A DNA stretch of 64,000 nt, from positions 124,001-188,000 of the forward strand of contig NZ_WMEU01000005.1 in the NCBI RefSeq assembly GCF_009856295.1. Direction: 5' to 3'. This stretch comes from Pontibacillus yanchengensis. GTDB lineage: Bacteria > Bacillota > Bacilli > Bacillales > BH030062. The position numbers and the translations under genes are program-made. Under the pieces are notes generated by a model. The model saw only the letters and a list, made by a program, of their open reading frames with translations. It searched no databases and had not been told where the DNA came from. Shown here piece after piece: positions 50,606-59,315 of the stretch (within the stretch, counting starts at the first letter, position 1; each line of letters begins with the position of its first letter).

Positions 50606-53031
50606 TGTTTCAGCATAAAAACTCCTTTAAAGAAGCCTTTCTAGAGCGCTTAGTTAACATACATGGCAAAGGTGTAGAAGAGACTACACTTGCTGACAAA
50701 TATGTAACGTTAGGTTCAATGGTAAGGGAGTATGTAAGTCGAAACTGGATAGCTACAAACGATCAGTATCGTGAGAACGGGGATAAACAGGTTTACTATT
50801 TGTCCATGGAATTTTTGCTAGGGAAACTGTTGAAAAGTAATTTGATGAATCTCGGCATTAGAGACGTTTGTCAGGAAGGCTTCGCTGACTTAGGTATTGA
50901 CCTTGAGGAAGTGGAAGCCCAAGAACCGGATGCTGGACTGGGGAATGGTGGCCTAGGTCGACTAGCTGCATGTTTCTTGGATTCCATGGCTTCTCTTCAT
51001 TTGCCAGGGCATGGATGTGGTATTCGCTACAAATATGGTTTGTTTGAACAAAAGATTATTGATGGTTATCAAGTGGAAATTCCGGATTACTGGCTCAGAG
51101 AAGGTAACGTATGGGAAGTTAGAAAGTCAGATAAAACAGTTGAGGTTCGTTTTTGGGGAGAAGTGCAATCTAGAGAAGAGGGTGGAACTATCCACTTCGA
51201 CCACGTGAATTATGAGCCGGTCCTGGCTGTACCATATGATGTGCCTGTGGTCGGCTATCATAATCAAACAGTTAATTCTTTACGTCTTTGGAGTGCTGAA
51301 TCGGCTATAAAGGACTTTGACTTTGGACACTTGAACCATAAGCATTATCATAAAATGATTGAGTATAAGCGCGCTACAGAAGCTATTTCTGAATTTCTTT
51401 ATCCTGATGATTCAACGCTTGAAGGGAAGCAACTCCGTCTGAAACAACAGTATTTCCTGGTATCAGCGAGTCTTCAGAGTATTCTATGTCGATTTAAGCG
51501 GATGCATCCGAATATCAAAGAGTTACCAAAGAAAATTGCCTTGCACATTAATGACACACACCCAGTATTAGCAGTACCTGAACTGATGAGAATATTAATG
51601 GATCAAGAGGGGTTGAGCTGGGAAGCGGCATGGTCGATTACGACCGAAACCATCTCTTATACAAATCACACGATCTTAGCAGAAGCACTAGAACGATGGC
51701 CAATTGATATTATGAAACCGTTGCTACCTCGTATTTTCATGATTATCAATGAAATCAATGAACGGTTTTGTCGTTCCTTGTGGGATGAATATCCAGGAGA
51801 ATGGGACCGGATCAGAGGAATGGCTATACTTGCAGATGGATACGTAAATATGGCGAACCTAGCTATTGTAGGAAGCCATAGTGTGAACGGGGTTTCAGAA
51901 TTGCACAGCACCATTTTAAAGCAGGATTTAATGCACAATTTTTACGAGCGTGAACCTCATAAATTTAACAATAAGACAAATGGGATAACACATCGAAGGT
52001 GGCTCATGCAAGCAAATCCAGGTTTGACGAGCGTTATCAAGGATACGATTGGTACCTCTTGGGTGGAAAACCCGTCCGACCTTATCCAATTGGTCCCATA
52101 CGCTAATGATCCAGGGTTACACGAACAATTAGAGCTTGTGAAAAAGCACTCAAAAGGAAAACTTGCCAACGTCATCCAACGTGATTATGGGATCAAAGTA
52201 GATCCGAATTCCATTTTCGATGTTCACATCAAACGCATGCACGCCTATAAGCGACAATTACTTAATGTATTTCACATTATGGATTTATATCGTCGATTGA
52301 AGGAAAATCCAAATGCATCAATCACACCTCGAACATTTATTTTTGGTGGGAAAGCAGCACCGAGCTACCATCTTGCGAAGAGCATTGTGAAGCTTATCCA
52401 TACGATAGCGAATGTCATAAACCATGATACGTCTATACGGGACCAAATTAAGGTAGTCTTTATTAGAAACTATGGAGTATCTGACGCAGAGCTTATCATC
52501 CCAGCGGCTGACATTAGTGAGCAAATATCAACAGCAAGTAAGGAAGCATCAGGAACCGGGAACATGAAGTTTATGATGAATGGAGCCATTACGATTGGTA
52601 CAAACGATGGGGCTAATATCGAAATGGCTGAAGCAGTAGGGATGGAGAATATTTTCTTATTTGGTTTAAAGCCTGAAGAAGTCTTAGCTTATTATGAACA
52701 TGGTGGGTATCATGCTCGAGACCTTTATAATCGTGACCCTAGAATTAAAACGATTCTCGATCAAATGGTTAATGGAACATTTGTAAAAGAAGATGTAGAC
52801 TTTAAATCAATCTATTATAGCTTAATAGATTATGATGAATACTTTGTTTTGAAGGATTTTGCATCCTACATTGAAGCTCAAGCAGCCATAGCAAAATGCT
52901 ACAAAAACAAAACAGAATGGCTGACGAAAAGTGTCTATAACATAGCTAATTCAGGCATATTTTCAAGTGATCGTACGATACGAGAGTATGCAAATGGAAT
53001 ATGGAATGTGAAACAGGTGTTGATTAAATAA
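50605..53031 (+). CDS. glgP: Glycogen phosphorylase
   Basis: An 808-residue GT35 phosphorylase releasing glucose-1-phosphate. AGLGNGGLGRLAACFLDSMA near residue 111, HINDTHPVLAVPELMRIL near 312, VHIKRMHAYKRQLLN near 538, and the PLP-lysine segment EASGTGNMKFMMNGAITIGT near 640. Length matches B. subtilis GlgP (798 aa). GTG start at 50605 overlaps glgA (TAGTG), so the two are coupled. Followed by a very strong terminator. Confidence 0.95.
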   Translation: MFQHKNSFKEAFLERLVNIHGKGVEETTLADKYVTLGSMVREYVSRNWIATNDQYRENGDKQVYYLSMEFLLGKLLKSNLMNLGIRDVCQEGFADLGIDLEEVEAQEPDAGLGNGGLGRLAACFLDSMASLHLPGHGCGIRYKYGLFEQKIIDGYQVEIPDYWLREGNVWEVRKSDKTVEVRFWGEVQSREEGGTIHFDHVNYEPVLAVPYDVPVVGYHNQTVNSLRLWSAESAIKDFDFGHLNHKHYHKMIEYKRATEAISEFLYPDDSTLEGKQLRLKQQYFLVSASLQSILCRFKRMHPNIKELPKKIALHINDTHPVLAVPELMRILMDQEGLSWEAAWSITTETISYTNHTILAEALERWPIDIMKPLLPRIFMIINEINERFCRSLWDEYPGEWDRIRGMAILADGYVNMANLAIVGSHSVNGVSELHSTILKQDLMHNFYEREPHKFNNKTNGITHRRWLMQANPGLTSVIKDTIGTSWVENPSDLIQLVPYANDPGLHEQLELVKKHSKGKLANVIQRDYGIKVDPNSIFDVHIKRMHAYKRQLLNVFHIMDLYRRLKENPNASITPRTFIFGGKAAPSYHLAKSIVKLIHTIANVINHDTSIRDQIKVVFIRNYGVSDAELIIPAADISEQISTASKEASGTGNMKFMMNGAITIGTNDGANIEMAEAVGMENIFLFGLKPEEVLAYYEHGGYHARDLYNRDPRIKTILDQMVNGTFVKEDVDFKSIYYSLIDYDEYFVLKDFASYIEAQAAIAKCYKNKTEWLTKSVYNIANSGIFSSDRTIREYANGIWNVKQVLIK

Positions 53032-53078
53032 AACATGAGCCCGGATGTGTTGATACATCCGGGCTCATGTTGTTTTTA
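53032..53078. terminator. Bidirectional terminator after glgP
   Basis: Perfect 17-bp stem from AACATGAGCCCGGATGT to its complement at 53055-53071, 6-base loop, then TGTTTTT. Confidence 0.93.
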
Positions 53079-54284
53079 GTTCGATACCGTGAAGGATTTT
53101 GAGATAGGTGTGTCCATTTTGCCGCCAGTACTGGACACGATGCCTTCAATGTAAAGGGTGTAATTCATGCTAGATTCTAAGTAAGCGTTAGGATTCATAG
53201 TAAGGGACTTACCATCTTCGCTTAGTGTTACTTCTGATCGAACACCTACACCATTTTCGTTAACGATATATATGTTCTTTTCGTTAATAGAGCCAGTGTT
53301 CAGTTTTGTATTGAAGTTAATGTTCCACGTTTTACTTGGTTCCACTGTGCTAGAGTTGTCTGTCCAATCAGTGAAGTTGGTTTGTTTCATATCCATAGAA
53401 CGTAGATTGGAAGATGAGATGTAGCCGCTAATGCCATTTGGACCTTTTACTTTGTAGTCCATATGATGGTTATCGTTAATTTTATCTTCAAAATAAGGGC
53501 CGTCTACAATTTCTAGTTCAGTATGAAATGCAAGTTTTGTAGGTGTAGAATCACGAGTTTCTCTGAGGCTACCATAATCGTAAATATCAGCATCATGAGA
53601 GTTCATTACATAAACCTCATCACCTTGTTGGAACATTTGAGTAGAAATCGTGTTACCGTTTTCCCATGTCTGGGAAGTTAGTTCATTAAACTTTAACTTA
53701 CCATCATCATATCCAAAAAAGTCCTTTGGAAATGTTGGCATAGGGAATACGCTAACTAAGCTATCATCAGAAATAATTTGGTACACTTTTTCCTGATAGG
53801 TTTCTTCTTGCCTTTGAGGATCGTTTGTTTCAGAAGCGCCGTTATATGCCATCAATGGAAAATACCAATGTTCAAGCATCATTCGATTTGAGTCATTAAT
53901 AGATGGAATCTTTTCTCCCATAAGCTCCCATTTTTGACTTAATACCTTGGCACCTATTTTAATGTTATAGGCAGTGTCTGTCTTTAGACGTTTTTTGTCG
54001 ATATCAACGCTTGGGTGAGTATTCGTTACTTGCATTATACCAATGCCATTATCATCAGAAATGAAAGGTTTACCATTTTTAAACTGCATCATTTGACTCT
54101 CCTGATCCGCCACGGCTTTCAATATCTCTGGTGGGATTCCCTCTTCTAATGCAATTTCAGTTAGTAGCTCTCTCTTTTTGTCCATCGATAGTTCTTCGTA
54201 TGTTTCTTCGGCAGCGCCAACGCTTGGGATTATGCTAAAGGTAACAAGCATAACAGTAAGTATTGTGGTTATCCACTTTCCCAT
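53076..54284 (-). CDS. Secreted lytic transglycosylase-like protein with SbsA-type Ig domain
   Basis: A 402-residue exported protein. Signal peptide to about residue 25 (VGAAEE). SLT-like domain about 30-170: GIPPEILKAVADQESQMMQF with the candidate catalytic Glu, GIGIMQVTNTHPSV, YNIKIGAKVLSQKW and PLMAYNGA. Middle part (about 195-300) resembles a bacterial SH3-like or wall-binding region. The C-terminus, WNINFNTKLNTGSINEKNIY to SFTVSN, is an SbsA-like Ig domain like that ending the CAP protein at 21961-23826. GGGAGG seven bases before the ATG at 54284. Probably cleaves peptidoglycan. Confidence 0.8.
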   Translation of the reverse strand: MGKWITTILTVMLVTFSIIPSVGAAEETYEELSMDKKRELLTEIALEEGIPPEILKAVADQESQMMQFKNGKPFISDDNGIGIMQVTNTHPSVDIDKKRLKTDTAYNIKIGAKVLSQKWELMGEKIPSINDSNRMMLEHWYFPLMAYNGASETNDPQRQEETYQEKVYQIISDDSLVSVFPMPTFPKDFFGYDDGKLKFNELTSQTWENGNTISTQMFQQGDEVYVMNSHDADIYDYGSLRETRDSTPTKLAFHTELEIVDGPYFEDKINDNHHMDYKVKGPNGISGYISSSNLRSMDMKQTNFTDWTDNSSTVEPSKTWNINFNTKLNTGSINEKNIYIVNENGVGVRSEVTLSEDGKSLTMNPNAYLESSMNYTLYIEGIVSSTGGKMDTPISKSFTVSN

Positions 54285-54478
54285 GTAATATCCTCCCTTT
54301 CTATTAATCATCTTCTATTATTTTCCTTCTCTAGTATAAATGTTTTTGGTTTATTCGTACAATAATAGAAAATGATGCTAATGTAATAGGGATGTTTTTC
54401 TGATGAGGGAAAAGGAAACAGGGGAAGAAATAGGGAATAATAGATTACCGAGGAAATAAGGAAGGGGGGGAATCAGCT

Positions 54479-54931
54479 ATGACTGCTTTTTCAGATAAAG
54501 TAACGATAGCGAAGCCTAAAACAGAAGTATTTACGTTTCTAACTAGCTTTGATAATGCGACAACGATTATGCCTAACGTTGTGAAAAATGAAATTCTCTC
54601 CGAGGGACCTTTTGGAGTGGGCACAAGATTTAGAGAAACAAGATTGATACGCGGTAGAGAGGCTTCTTCAGAAATTGAAGTTATAGAATATGAGCCAAGC
54701 GAGAAGTTCTCTGTACGTAGTGAGCTAGAGGGGCTAGCGACACTTTATCATTATAAGCTACAGTCAACGGAAACAGGTACAGAGGTTACATTCGAATGTG
54801 AAATTAATGCTTCCTCCTTGAAAATGAAACTAATCAAACCTTTATTCAAACGTATCATGAAAAAGGAAGATGGAGATCACGTTAGACGAATGAAGGAAGC
54901 GATGGAAGAAGAGAATAGTGAAAAAAGTTAA
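54479..54931 (+). CDS. SRPBCC family protein
   Basis: A 150-residue START-like (polyketide cyclase/dehydrase type) ligand-binding fold: FTFLTSFDNATTIMPNVV, GVGTRFRETRLIRGREAS, EVIEYEPSEKFSVRSE and a C-terminal helix with MKEAMEEENSEKS. Ligand unknown. A G-rich Shine-Dalgarno (GGGGGGG) lies 8 bases before the ATG. Single gene with its own terminator. Confidence 0.82.
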   Translation: MTAFSDKVTIAKPKTEVFTFLTSFDNATTIMPNVVKNEILSEGPFGVGTRFRETRLIRGREASSEIEVIEYEPSEKFSVRSELEGLATLYHYKLQSTETGTEVTFECEINASSLKMKLIKPLFKRIMKKEDGDHVRRMKEAMEEENSEKS

Positions 54932-54954
54932 TAAGAGAGAGGTATTTTTGAAGA

Positions 54955-54993
54955 AGTGAAATGTGCGGAAATATTCGCACATTTCACTCTTTT
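54955..54993 (+). terminator. Terminator of the SRPBCC gene
   Basis: Perfect 13-bp stem AGTGAAATGTGCG/CGCACATTTCACT, T run. Confidence 0.92.
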
Positions 54994-55147
54994 TATCAGG
55001 AAATGAACGAAAGATTTTGACATCGAAAAAAGTTTGTAAAAAAGGTGTTGAGGGTGTTTACATAGGACAATAAGGGCTCTATAATTTCAGATTGTACTAC
55101 AATTTTGGTCGACAATATGAAAACATTTTCAGAAAAGGAAGATGCCT

Positions 55148-55996
55148 ATGTTCAAAAATATCCTCTCATTCATCGTAATTAATCTAGGGGTTTTTTGTGT
55201 GGCTGCCAATGTCCACTTTTTCCTATCCCCGAACAGTTTAGCGACAGGAGGCGTCAGCGGTTTATCTATCGTGTTGAATGATGTATTCCCTGATATGTCC
55301 CTTGGTCTAGTCATGTTAATTTTAAATGTTATCTGCTTCTTGCTAGGTTTCATTTTCATTGGATTTAAATTTGGGTCAAAAACGATATATACAAGCTTTG
55401 CAGTTTCTTTTATGGTATGGGCGTTAGAAAAGTTCGCTCCAATGAGCCAACCGTTAAGCGATGATATTTTAATCCAGTTAATTATTGGACAAGCTATTGC
55501 AGCAGCTGGTATTGCGATGGTCTTCCATCAAGGTGCTTCTACCGGTGGAACAGACATTATTGCTATGATTCTAAACAAATATCTTTCCATTGATATGGGG
55601 AAAGCAGTCTTGTTCTCTGATATTGCTATTGCAGCTTCGTCCATTTTCGTATTCGGACCTCAAATTGGTCTCTATGCATTCTTCGGTGTCATTTTAAACG
55701 GTATCGTTATCGACTATGCTCTACAGCAATTCGATGATAATAAAGAAATTGTCATTATTAGCCGTGAGAGTGAAATGGTTCGTGAGTTTATCGTTCATGA
55801 ACTTGGAAAAGGGGCAACGATTCATTCAGCGAAAGGCGCTTTTAACTATGACTCAAAAGAAGTAATTACTACGATACTGAAGCGTAAAGATTTCATTCGA
55901 TTGAAGCGGTATATTAGTGAAGTGGATCATACAGCTTTTGTTACGGTGCATACAATGAATGAAATCATTGGACAGAACTTCAAACGTTTAGCTTAG
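55148..55996 (+). CDS. YitT family membrane protein (DUF161/DUF2179)
   Basis: A 282-residue protein with about five membrane segments in the first 190 residues (LATGGVSGLSIVLND near 30, HQGASTGGTDIIAMIL near 132, FGVILNGIVIDYAL) and a cytoplasmic DUF2179 domain (about 195-282: EIVIISRESEMVREFIVHEL, GKGATIHSAKGAFNYDSK). Members such as YitT and YpjC are of uncertain transport function. AAGGAAG selects the second ATG (55148). A GntR gene follows 70 bases later. Confidence 0.87.
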   Translation: MFKNILSFIVINLGVFCVAANVHFFLSPNSLATGGVSGLSIVLNDVFPDMSLGLVMLILNVICFLLGFIFIGFKFGSKTIYTSFAVSFMVWALEKFAPMSQPLSDDILIQLIIGQAIAAAGIAMVFHQGASTGGTDIIAMILNKYLSIDMGKAVLFSDIAIAASSIFVFGPQIGLYAFFGVILNGIVIDYALQQFDDNKEIVIISRESEMVREFIVHELGKGATIHSAKGAFNYDSKEVITTILKRKDFIRLKRYISEVDHTAFVTVHTMNEIIGQNFKRLA

Positions 55997-56067
55997 CTTT
56001 GTTCAAGCGTTTTTAGATATGGTATGATAAGTGAAATAAGTGTTGAAAAAAGGATGAAAACACCATC

Positions 56068-56751
56068 ATGAGTGATAAAAAATCGATGATTGATCATGTA
56101 TATCAATCACTGAAGGAAGCTATTTTGTTTCGGAGAATAGCTCCAGGCACGCAACTGATTGAGAAGACAATCTCTGAGCAGTTGAATGTATCACGTACAC
56201 CCATTCGTAATGGAGTGAAAAAGTTAGAACAAGAAGGACTTGTGACAGTAATCCCTAATCGTGGAGCCTTTGTGGTGCAGCCCACCCTCGAGGAAATCCA
56301 TCAAGCTTTCTTAATGCGGAAAGAACTAGAATCCATGGCAGGTCGAATGGCCATTACGATGATTACGAGTGAAGATCTTACAAAAATGAAAGAATTGATT
56401 CAAGAAGAAAAAGAAACATATGAAAACAACGATATAATGGATTATATCCATGTCAATAAAGCCTTTCATATGTTCCTTGCCGAGAAGAGTGGCAATGCAT
56501 TTCTTGTAGATTATATGGAACGAATCTTAGACCAAATCAATGTTTATTTAATGCTATATGATGTCTTTTATGACGTGAACATGATGCAAAGTAAACGATT
56601 TGTTGAACATGAGCAAATCGTTGAAGCCTTAGATAAACAAGATATTGATCGACTGCTCCACTTAATTGATCGCCACATGCATGAAAGCTTAGATTACATG
56701 CGAATTGAAAAACCATCTTATCAATCATTAGAGAGCTTGTTCGAAACCTGA
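56068..56751 (+). CDS. GntR family regulator, FadR/VanR (FCD) type
   Basis: A 227-residue regulator: N-terminal winged helix (VYQSLKEAILFRRIAPGTQL, EQLNVSRTPIRNGVKKLEQE, GLVTVIPNRGAFVVQP) and C-terminal FCD ligand domain with helices and candidate metal histidines (HVNKAFHMFLAE, RFVEHEQIVEAL, LIDRHMHESLDYM). The effector is unknown. AAGGATG precedes the ATG. It may act on the palindromic site at 56990-57009 upstream of the YczE-like pair; this is inference. Confidence 0.88.
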   Translation: MSDKKSMIDHVYQSLKEAILFRRIAPGTQLIEKTISEQLNVSRTPIRNGVKKLEQEGLVTVIPNRGAFVVQPTLEEIHQAFLMRKELESMAGRMAITMITSEDLTKMKELIQEEKETYENNDIMDYIHVNKAFHMFLAEKSGNAFLVDYMERILDQINVYLMLYDVFYDVNMMQSKRFVEHEQIVEALDKQDIDRLLHLIDRHMHESLDYMRIEKPSYQSLESLFET

Positions 56752-56793
56752 TTCTGTGGAATGTCAATGCATTCATGGAATCAGGTTTTTTGT
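56745..56793 (+). terminator. Terminator overlapping the GntR stop codon
   Basis: AACCTGATTC/GAATCAGGTT with inner AATG/CATT, six T. Confidence 0.88.
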
Positions 56794-56820
56794 GTGATTT
56801 GGGGAAGTGATTGAGCAGAA

Positions 56821-56945
56821 AGAAGCGGATAATCAGGTATAAGAGACGGATAAGCATAAGAAAGCAGCATATACCCCAGAAAAAGAGGCTGAGAAGAGAA
56901 GGTAGGAAAGTAACGGGAATCCAAGAAAAACAGCCAGATAATGAG
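56821..56945 (+). repeat. Purine-rich intergenic tract with periodic CGGATAA words
   Basis: CGGATAA at 56826 and 56847 (21 bases apart), with weaker related words (GCAGCATA, GAGGCTGAG, CCAGATAATG) further right; very purine-rich on the plus strand. No ORF on either strand looks real. Confidence 0.5.
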
Positions 56946-56978
56946 GAAGAAAAATCGAACTACATAAGGGTTTTGTAA

Positions 56979-57009
56979 AGGAAAGCGCTTTAATGTTAAA
57001 AATCATTAA
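56979..57009 (+). promoter_or_regulatory. cre-like site overlapping an inverted repeat upstream of the YczE-like pair
   Basis: AGGAAAGCGCTTTAA (56979-56993) resembles a CcpA catabolite response element. TTAATG/CATTAA (56990-56995, 57004-57009) forms a 20-base inverted repeat. They lie 125-155 bases before the first YczE-like start. Confidence 0.5.
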
Positions 57010-57132
57010 CACGCTATATAAATGTAAGCAACCATATTGAAAGTTTAAATAACCGGTAGTAGAATGGCGTAGGAATTTTAGAGTAGTCGTGAGCTTTGGC
57101 CATATACAAGGAAAGAAAGGAGGGGAATCGTC

Positions 57133-57771
57133 ATGCTATATAGAGTAACGATATACCTTCTTGGAATGTTAGTGAATTTCTTTGGAGTAGCCTTATTGAT
57201 TAAAGCTACCCTTGGAGCTGGATTTTGGACAGCACTGTTTGCGGGACTTTCTGACAGTCTCGGTTATACAGTAGGTTTTTGGTATGCAGTCGCACAGTTA
57301 ATCTTTATTTTTGCCAATGCTTGGCTCATGAAGCAGCCACCTGAACTAAGAGCAATTATTCCATTAATATTAGAGAGTCTTATTCTAGATTTTTGGGTGG
57401 AAATCGTGTTTAGTCAGCTAGATTTATCTATGGCTCCGTTAGCTGTTCAACTTACTTTCCTTGTTGTAGGAATTACCATGAGTGCGATGGGAGTAGCGAT
57501 GTACATTCTTCCACAGTTCCCACGTGCACCTGTTGATCAATTGTTCCTGGCCATTGCAGGACGCTTTCGTATTAGTATGCGATTAAGCCAAACGTTGGTC
57601 GCTATTACAACTTCAACGTCTGCTTTCTTTATTGGAGGTCCAGTTGGTTTAGGTACGTTATTAGGCGTATTGTTTGCTGGTCCAATCATACAGCATTGGT
57701 ACACGTTTTCTTACCCAATTTATTACCAATATCATCCTCATTATAAAGAGAGATTTGAATTGGTTTATTAA
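57133..57771 (+). CDS. YczE/YitT-type membrane protein, first tandem copy
   Basis: A 212-residue protein with five or six hydrophobic segments. Opens MLYRVTIYLLGMLVNFFGVA, then KATLGAGFWTALFAGLSDSL, GYTVGFWYAVAQLIF, PQFPRAPVDQLFLAIAGRF and GGPVGLGTLLGVLFAGPIIQ; the tail YQYHPHYKERFELVY is charged. Related to YczE/YyaS integral membrane proteins of unknown transport function. AAGGAGG precedes the ATG. A paralogue of the same length follows 197 bases later. Confidence 0.85.
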   Translation: MLYRVTIYLLGMLVNFFGVALLIKATLGAGFWTALFAGLSDSLGYTVGFWYAVAQLIFIFANAWLMKQPPELRAIIPLILESLILDFWVEIVFSQLDLSMAPLAVQLTFLVVGITMSAMGVAMYILPQFPRAPVDQLFLAIAGRFRISMRLSQTLVAITTSTSAFFIGGPVGLGTLLGVLFAGPIIQHWYTFSYPIYYQYHPHYKERFELVY

Positions 57772-57967
57772 AAATTCAAAAACAATATGGAAAGCGAAAT
57801 AAGTCAGTAATGCGATTGTATTCGTTTGCTTAAAATTATCGTAAAAAACATTTTGAGCACACGTATTGACCACTGCTGTAGTGGGATTTAGAATGGATTT
57901 TGCTAAAGAAGACATGTCGTTATTTAGCCCGGGTTCAACAAATCTTCTAAGAAAGGAGGAGATCGTG

Positions 57968-58606
57968 ATGTTGTACAGAATTACGGTTTACCTTCTTGGT
58001 ATGTTTACGAATTTTTTTGGTGTAGCTTTAGTTATTAACGCCACCTTAGGAGCAGGTTTTTGGACCTCTTTCTTTATAGGGCTATCAGATAAATTAGGCT
58101 ATACTGTAGGTTTTTGGTATGGAATTACTCAATTTATCATTATATTTGTGAATGGTTGGCTCGTGAAGCAAGCGCCTGAATATAGAGCAATCATTCCAGT
58201 ATTACTTGAAAGTGTTATATTGGACTTTTGGTTGGAAATTGTATTTGCTCGCATAGACCTTTCCGCTGCACCATTCTTGTTCCAAGTTGGAACATTGTTA
58301 GCTGGTGTAATTATCGTAGGTCTTGGTGTAGCAGTTTACATTCTACCACAGTTCCCACGTGCTCCGGTTGACCAACTGTTCTTAGCTGTAAGCCATCGCT
58401 TTAACTTAAGTCTTAGATTGGGTCAAACCATCGTAGCGGCAATTATGGCAAGTGCTGCCTTCGTTATCGGAGGCCCTGTAGGATTAGGTACTCTAGCAGG
58501 TATTCTTTTCCTTGGTCCAGCTATTCAATACTGGTACACAAGAGCATACCCTATGTACTATCGTTTCCATCCTCAATATCAGGATGACACAGAAATCGTT
58601 TATTAA
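57968..58606 (+). CDS. YczE/YitT-type membrane protein, second tandem copy
   Basis: 212 residues, same length and layout as the preceding gene and identical over long stretches (ATLGAGFWT, GYTVGFWY, YILPQFPRAPVDQLFLA, GGPVGLGTL), so a tandem duplicate with clear divergence. ATG at 57968 after AAAGGAGGAG. Leaders of both copies also resemble each other, so the duplication unit included the ribosome binding region. Confidence 0.85.
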   Translation: MLYRITVYLLGMFTNFFGVALVINATLGAGFWTSFFIGLSDKLGYTVGFWYGITQFIIIFVNGWLVKQAPEYRAIIPVLLESVILDFWLEIVFARIDLSAAPFLFQVGTLLAGVIIVGLGVAVYILPQFPRAPVDQLFLAVSHRFNLSLRLGQTIVAAIMASAAFVIGGPVGLGTLAGILFLGPAIQYWYTRAYPMYYRFHPQYQDDTEIVY

Positions 58607-58709
58607 TGATTCACTAGAGACTGTTGTTTTTTGGGGAAAGTAAAAAATGAGCAGTCTCTATGTTTACTGAATAATAAAACAGTAAGTCTGTGTGCGAGGA
58701 GGCGATGCT

Positions 58710-58852
58710 ATGCAAATGTACCACATTCTATTCTATCTTATTGGTATGTCAAAGCCTTATTTGTATATCAAGCATTCCATCCGAAACACGCAAACTCCAA
58801 ACAATATCAGTATCGATATCAATATTATCAAGACCAATGGAGTACAAGTTAA
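58710..58852 (+). pseudogene. Possible decayed third YczE-like copy
   Basis: After GAGGAGGCG, an ATG at 58710 opens QMYHILFYLIGMSK, similar to MLYRVTIYLLGM of the two copies upstream, then loses similarity. A second frame through the same bases ends FHPKHANSKQYQYRYQYYQD, reminiscent of the FHPQYQDD-type tails. Suggests a large internal deletion plus frameshift. Weak call. Confidence 0.35.
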
Positions 58853-58866
58853 TAATATAATACGAG

Positions 58867-58900
58867 GACGTTCATTTTGTGTAAATGGACGTCTTTTTAT
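58867..58900 (+). terminator. Terminator downstream of the YczE-like genes
   Basis: GACGTTCATTT/AAATGGACGTC stem with TTTTTA. Confidence 0.82.
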
Positions 58901-58902
58901 TG

Positions 58903-58998
58903 TCTGGGAAATTAAAAAAGTGTTTGTTTGTGTGAACCAACCTATATCGTGTAGATGCAGCCCATACGTCGCTAACCGGGCGCTTGCGCTTTTGTTGA
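58903..58998 (+). repeat. Family A repeat with large internal deletion
   Basis: Leader GGGAAATTAAAAAAGTGTTT is fused straight to GAACCAACCTATATCGTGTAG and the right end CGTCGCTAACCGGGCGC/TTGCGCTTTTGTTG; left and central modules are gone. Confidence 0.8.
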
Positions 58999-59120
58999 GT
59001 CTAGCTCCAGCGCCTACCCCCCTCGGGGTCTTAAGCAAATCCTCTCTGTGGCAAATATCGCCACGATGAGGCTTTGCTTAAGCCTGTCGGGGGTGAGCAA
59101 GGCGCTTGCGCTTTTGTTGA
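58999..59120 (+). repeat. Family B hairpin repeat, unit 1
   Basis: GTCTAGCTCCAGCGCC at the left and GGCGCTTGCGCTTTTGTTG at the right. Inside, nested complementary arms: CTTAAGCAAA/TTTGCTTAAG, GTGGC/GCCAC and CCCCC/GGGGG, so the 122 bases fold into one long hairpin. Confidence 0.88.
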
Positions 59121-59240
59121 GTCTAGCTCCAGCGCCTCCCCCTCGGGGTCTTAAGCAAATCCTCTCTGTGGCAAATATCGCCACGACGAGGCTTTGCTTA
59201 AGCCTGTCGGGGGTGAGCAAGGCGCTTGTGCTTTTGTTGT
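59121..59240 (+). repeat. Family B hairpin repeat, unit 2
   Basis: Direct tandem copy of unit 1 with only a few differences (shorter C run near 59137, one G/A in GCCACGACGAGG, one in the right end), so a recent duplication. Confidence 0.88.
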
Positions 59241-59315
59241 ACAAAGTTTTTTGAAAATTTGGTAGAATGGAGATGAGTTAAAATTGTCATTATTAAAGGA
59301 AGAGGAGATGTTGGT

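Noticed and set aside
58692..59254. Several long open frames on both strands across the tandem family B repeats
   Set aside because: They run through the repeat units, repeat the same peptide twice (LTPDRLKQSL type) and lack ribosome binding sites; they are products of the repeat, not genes.
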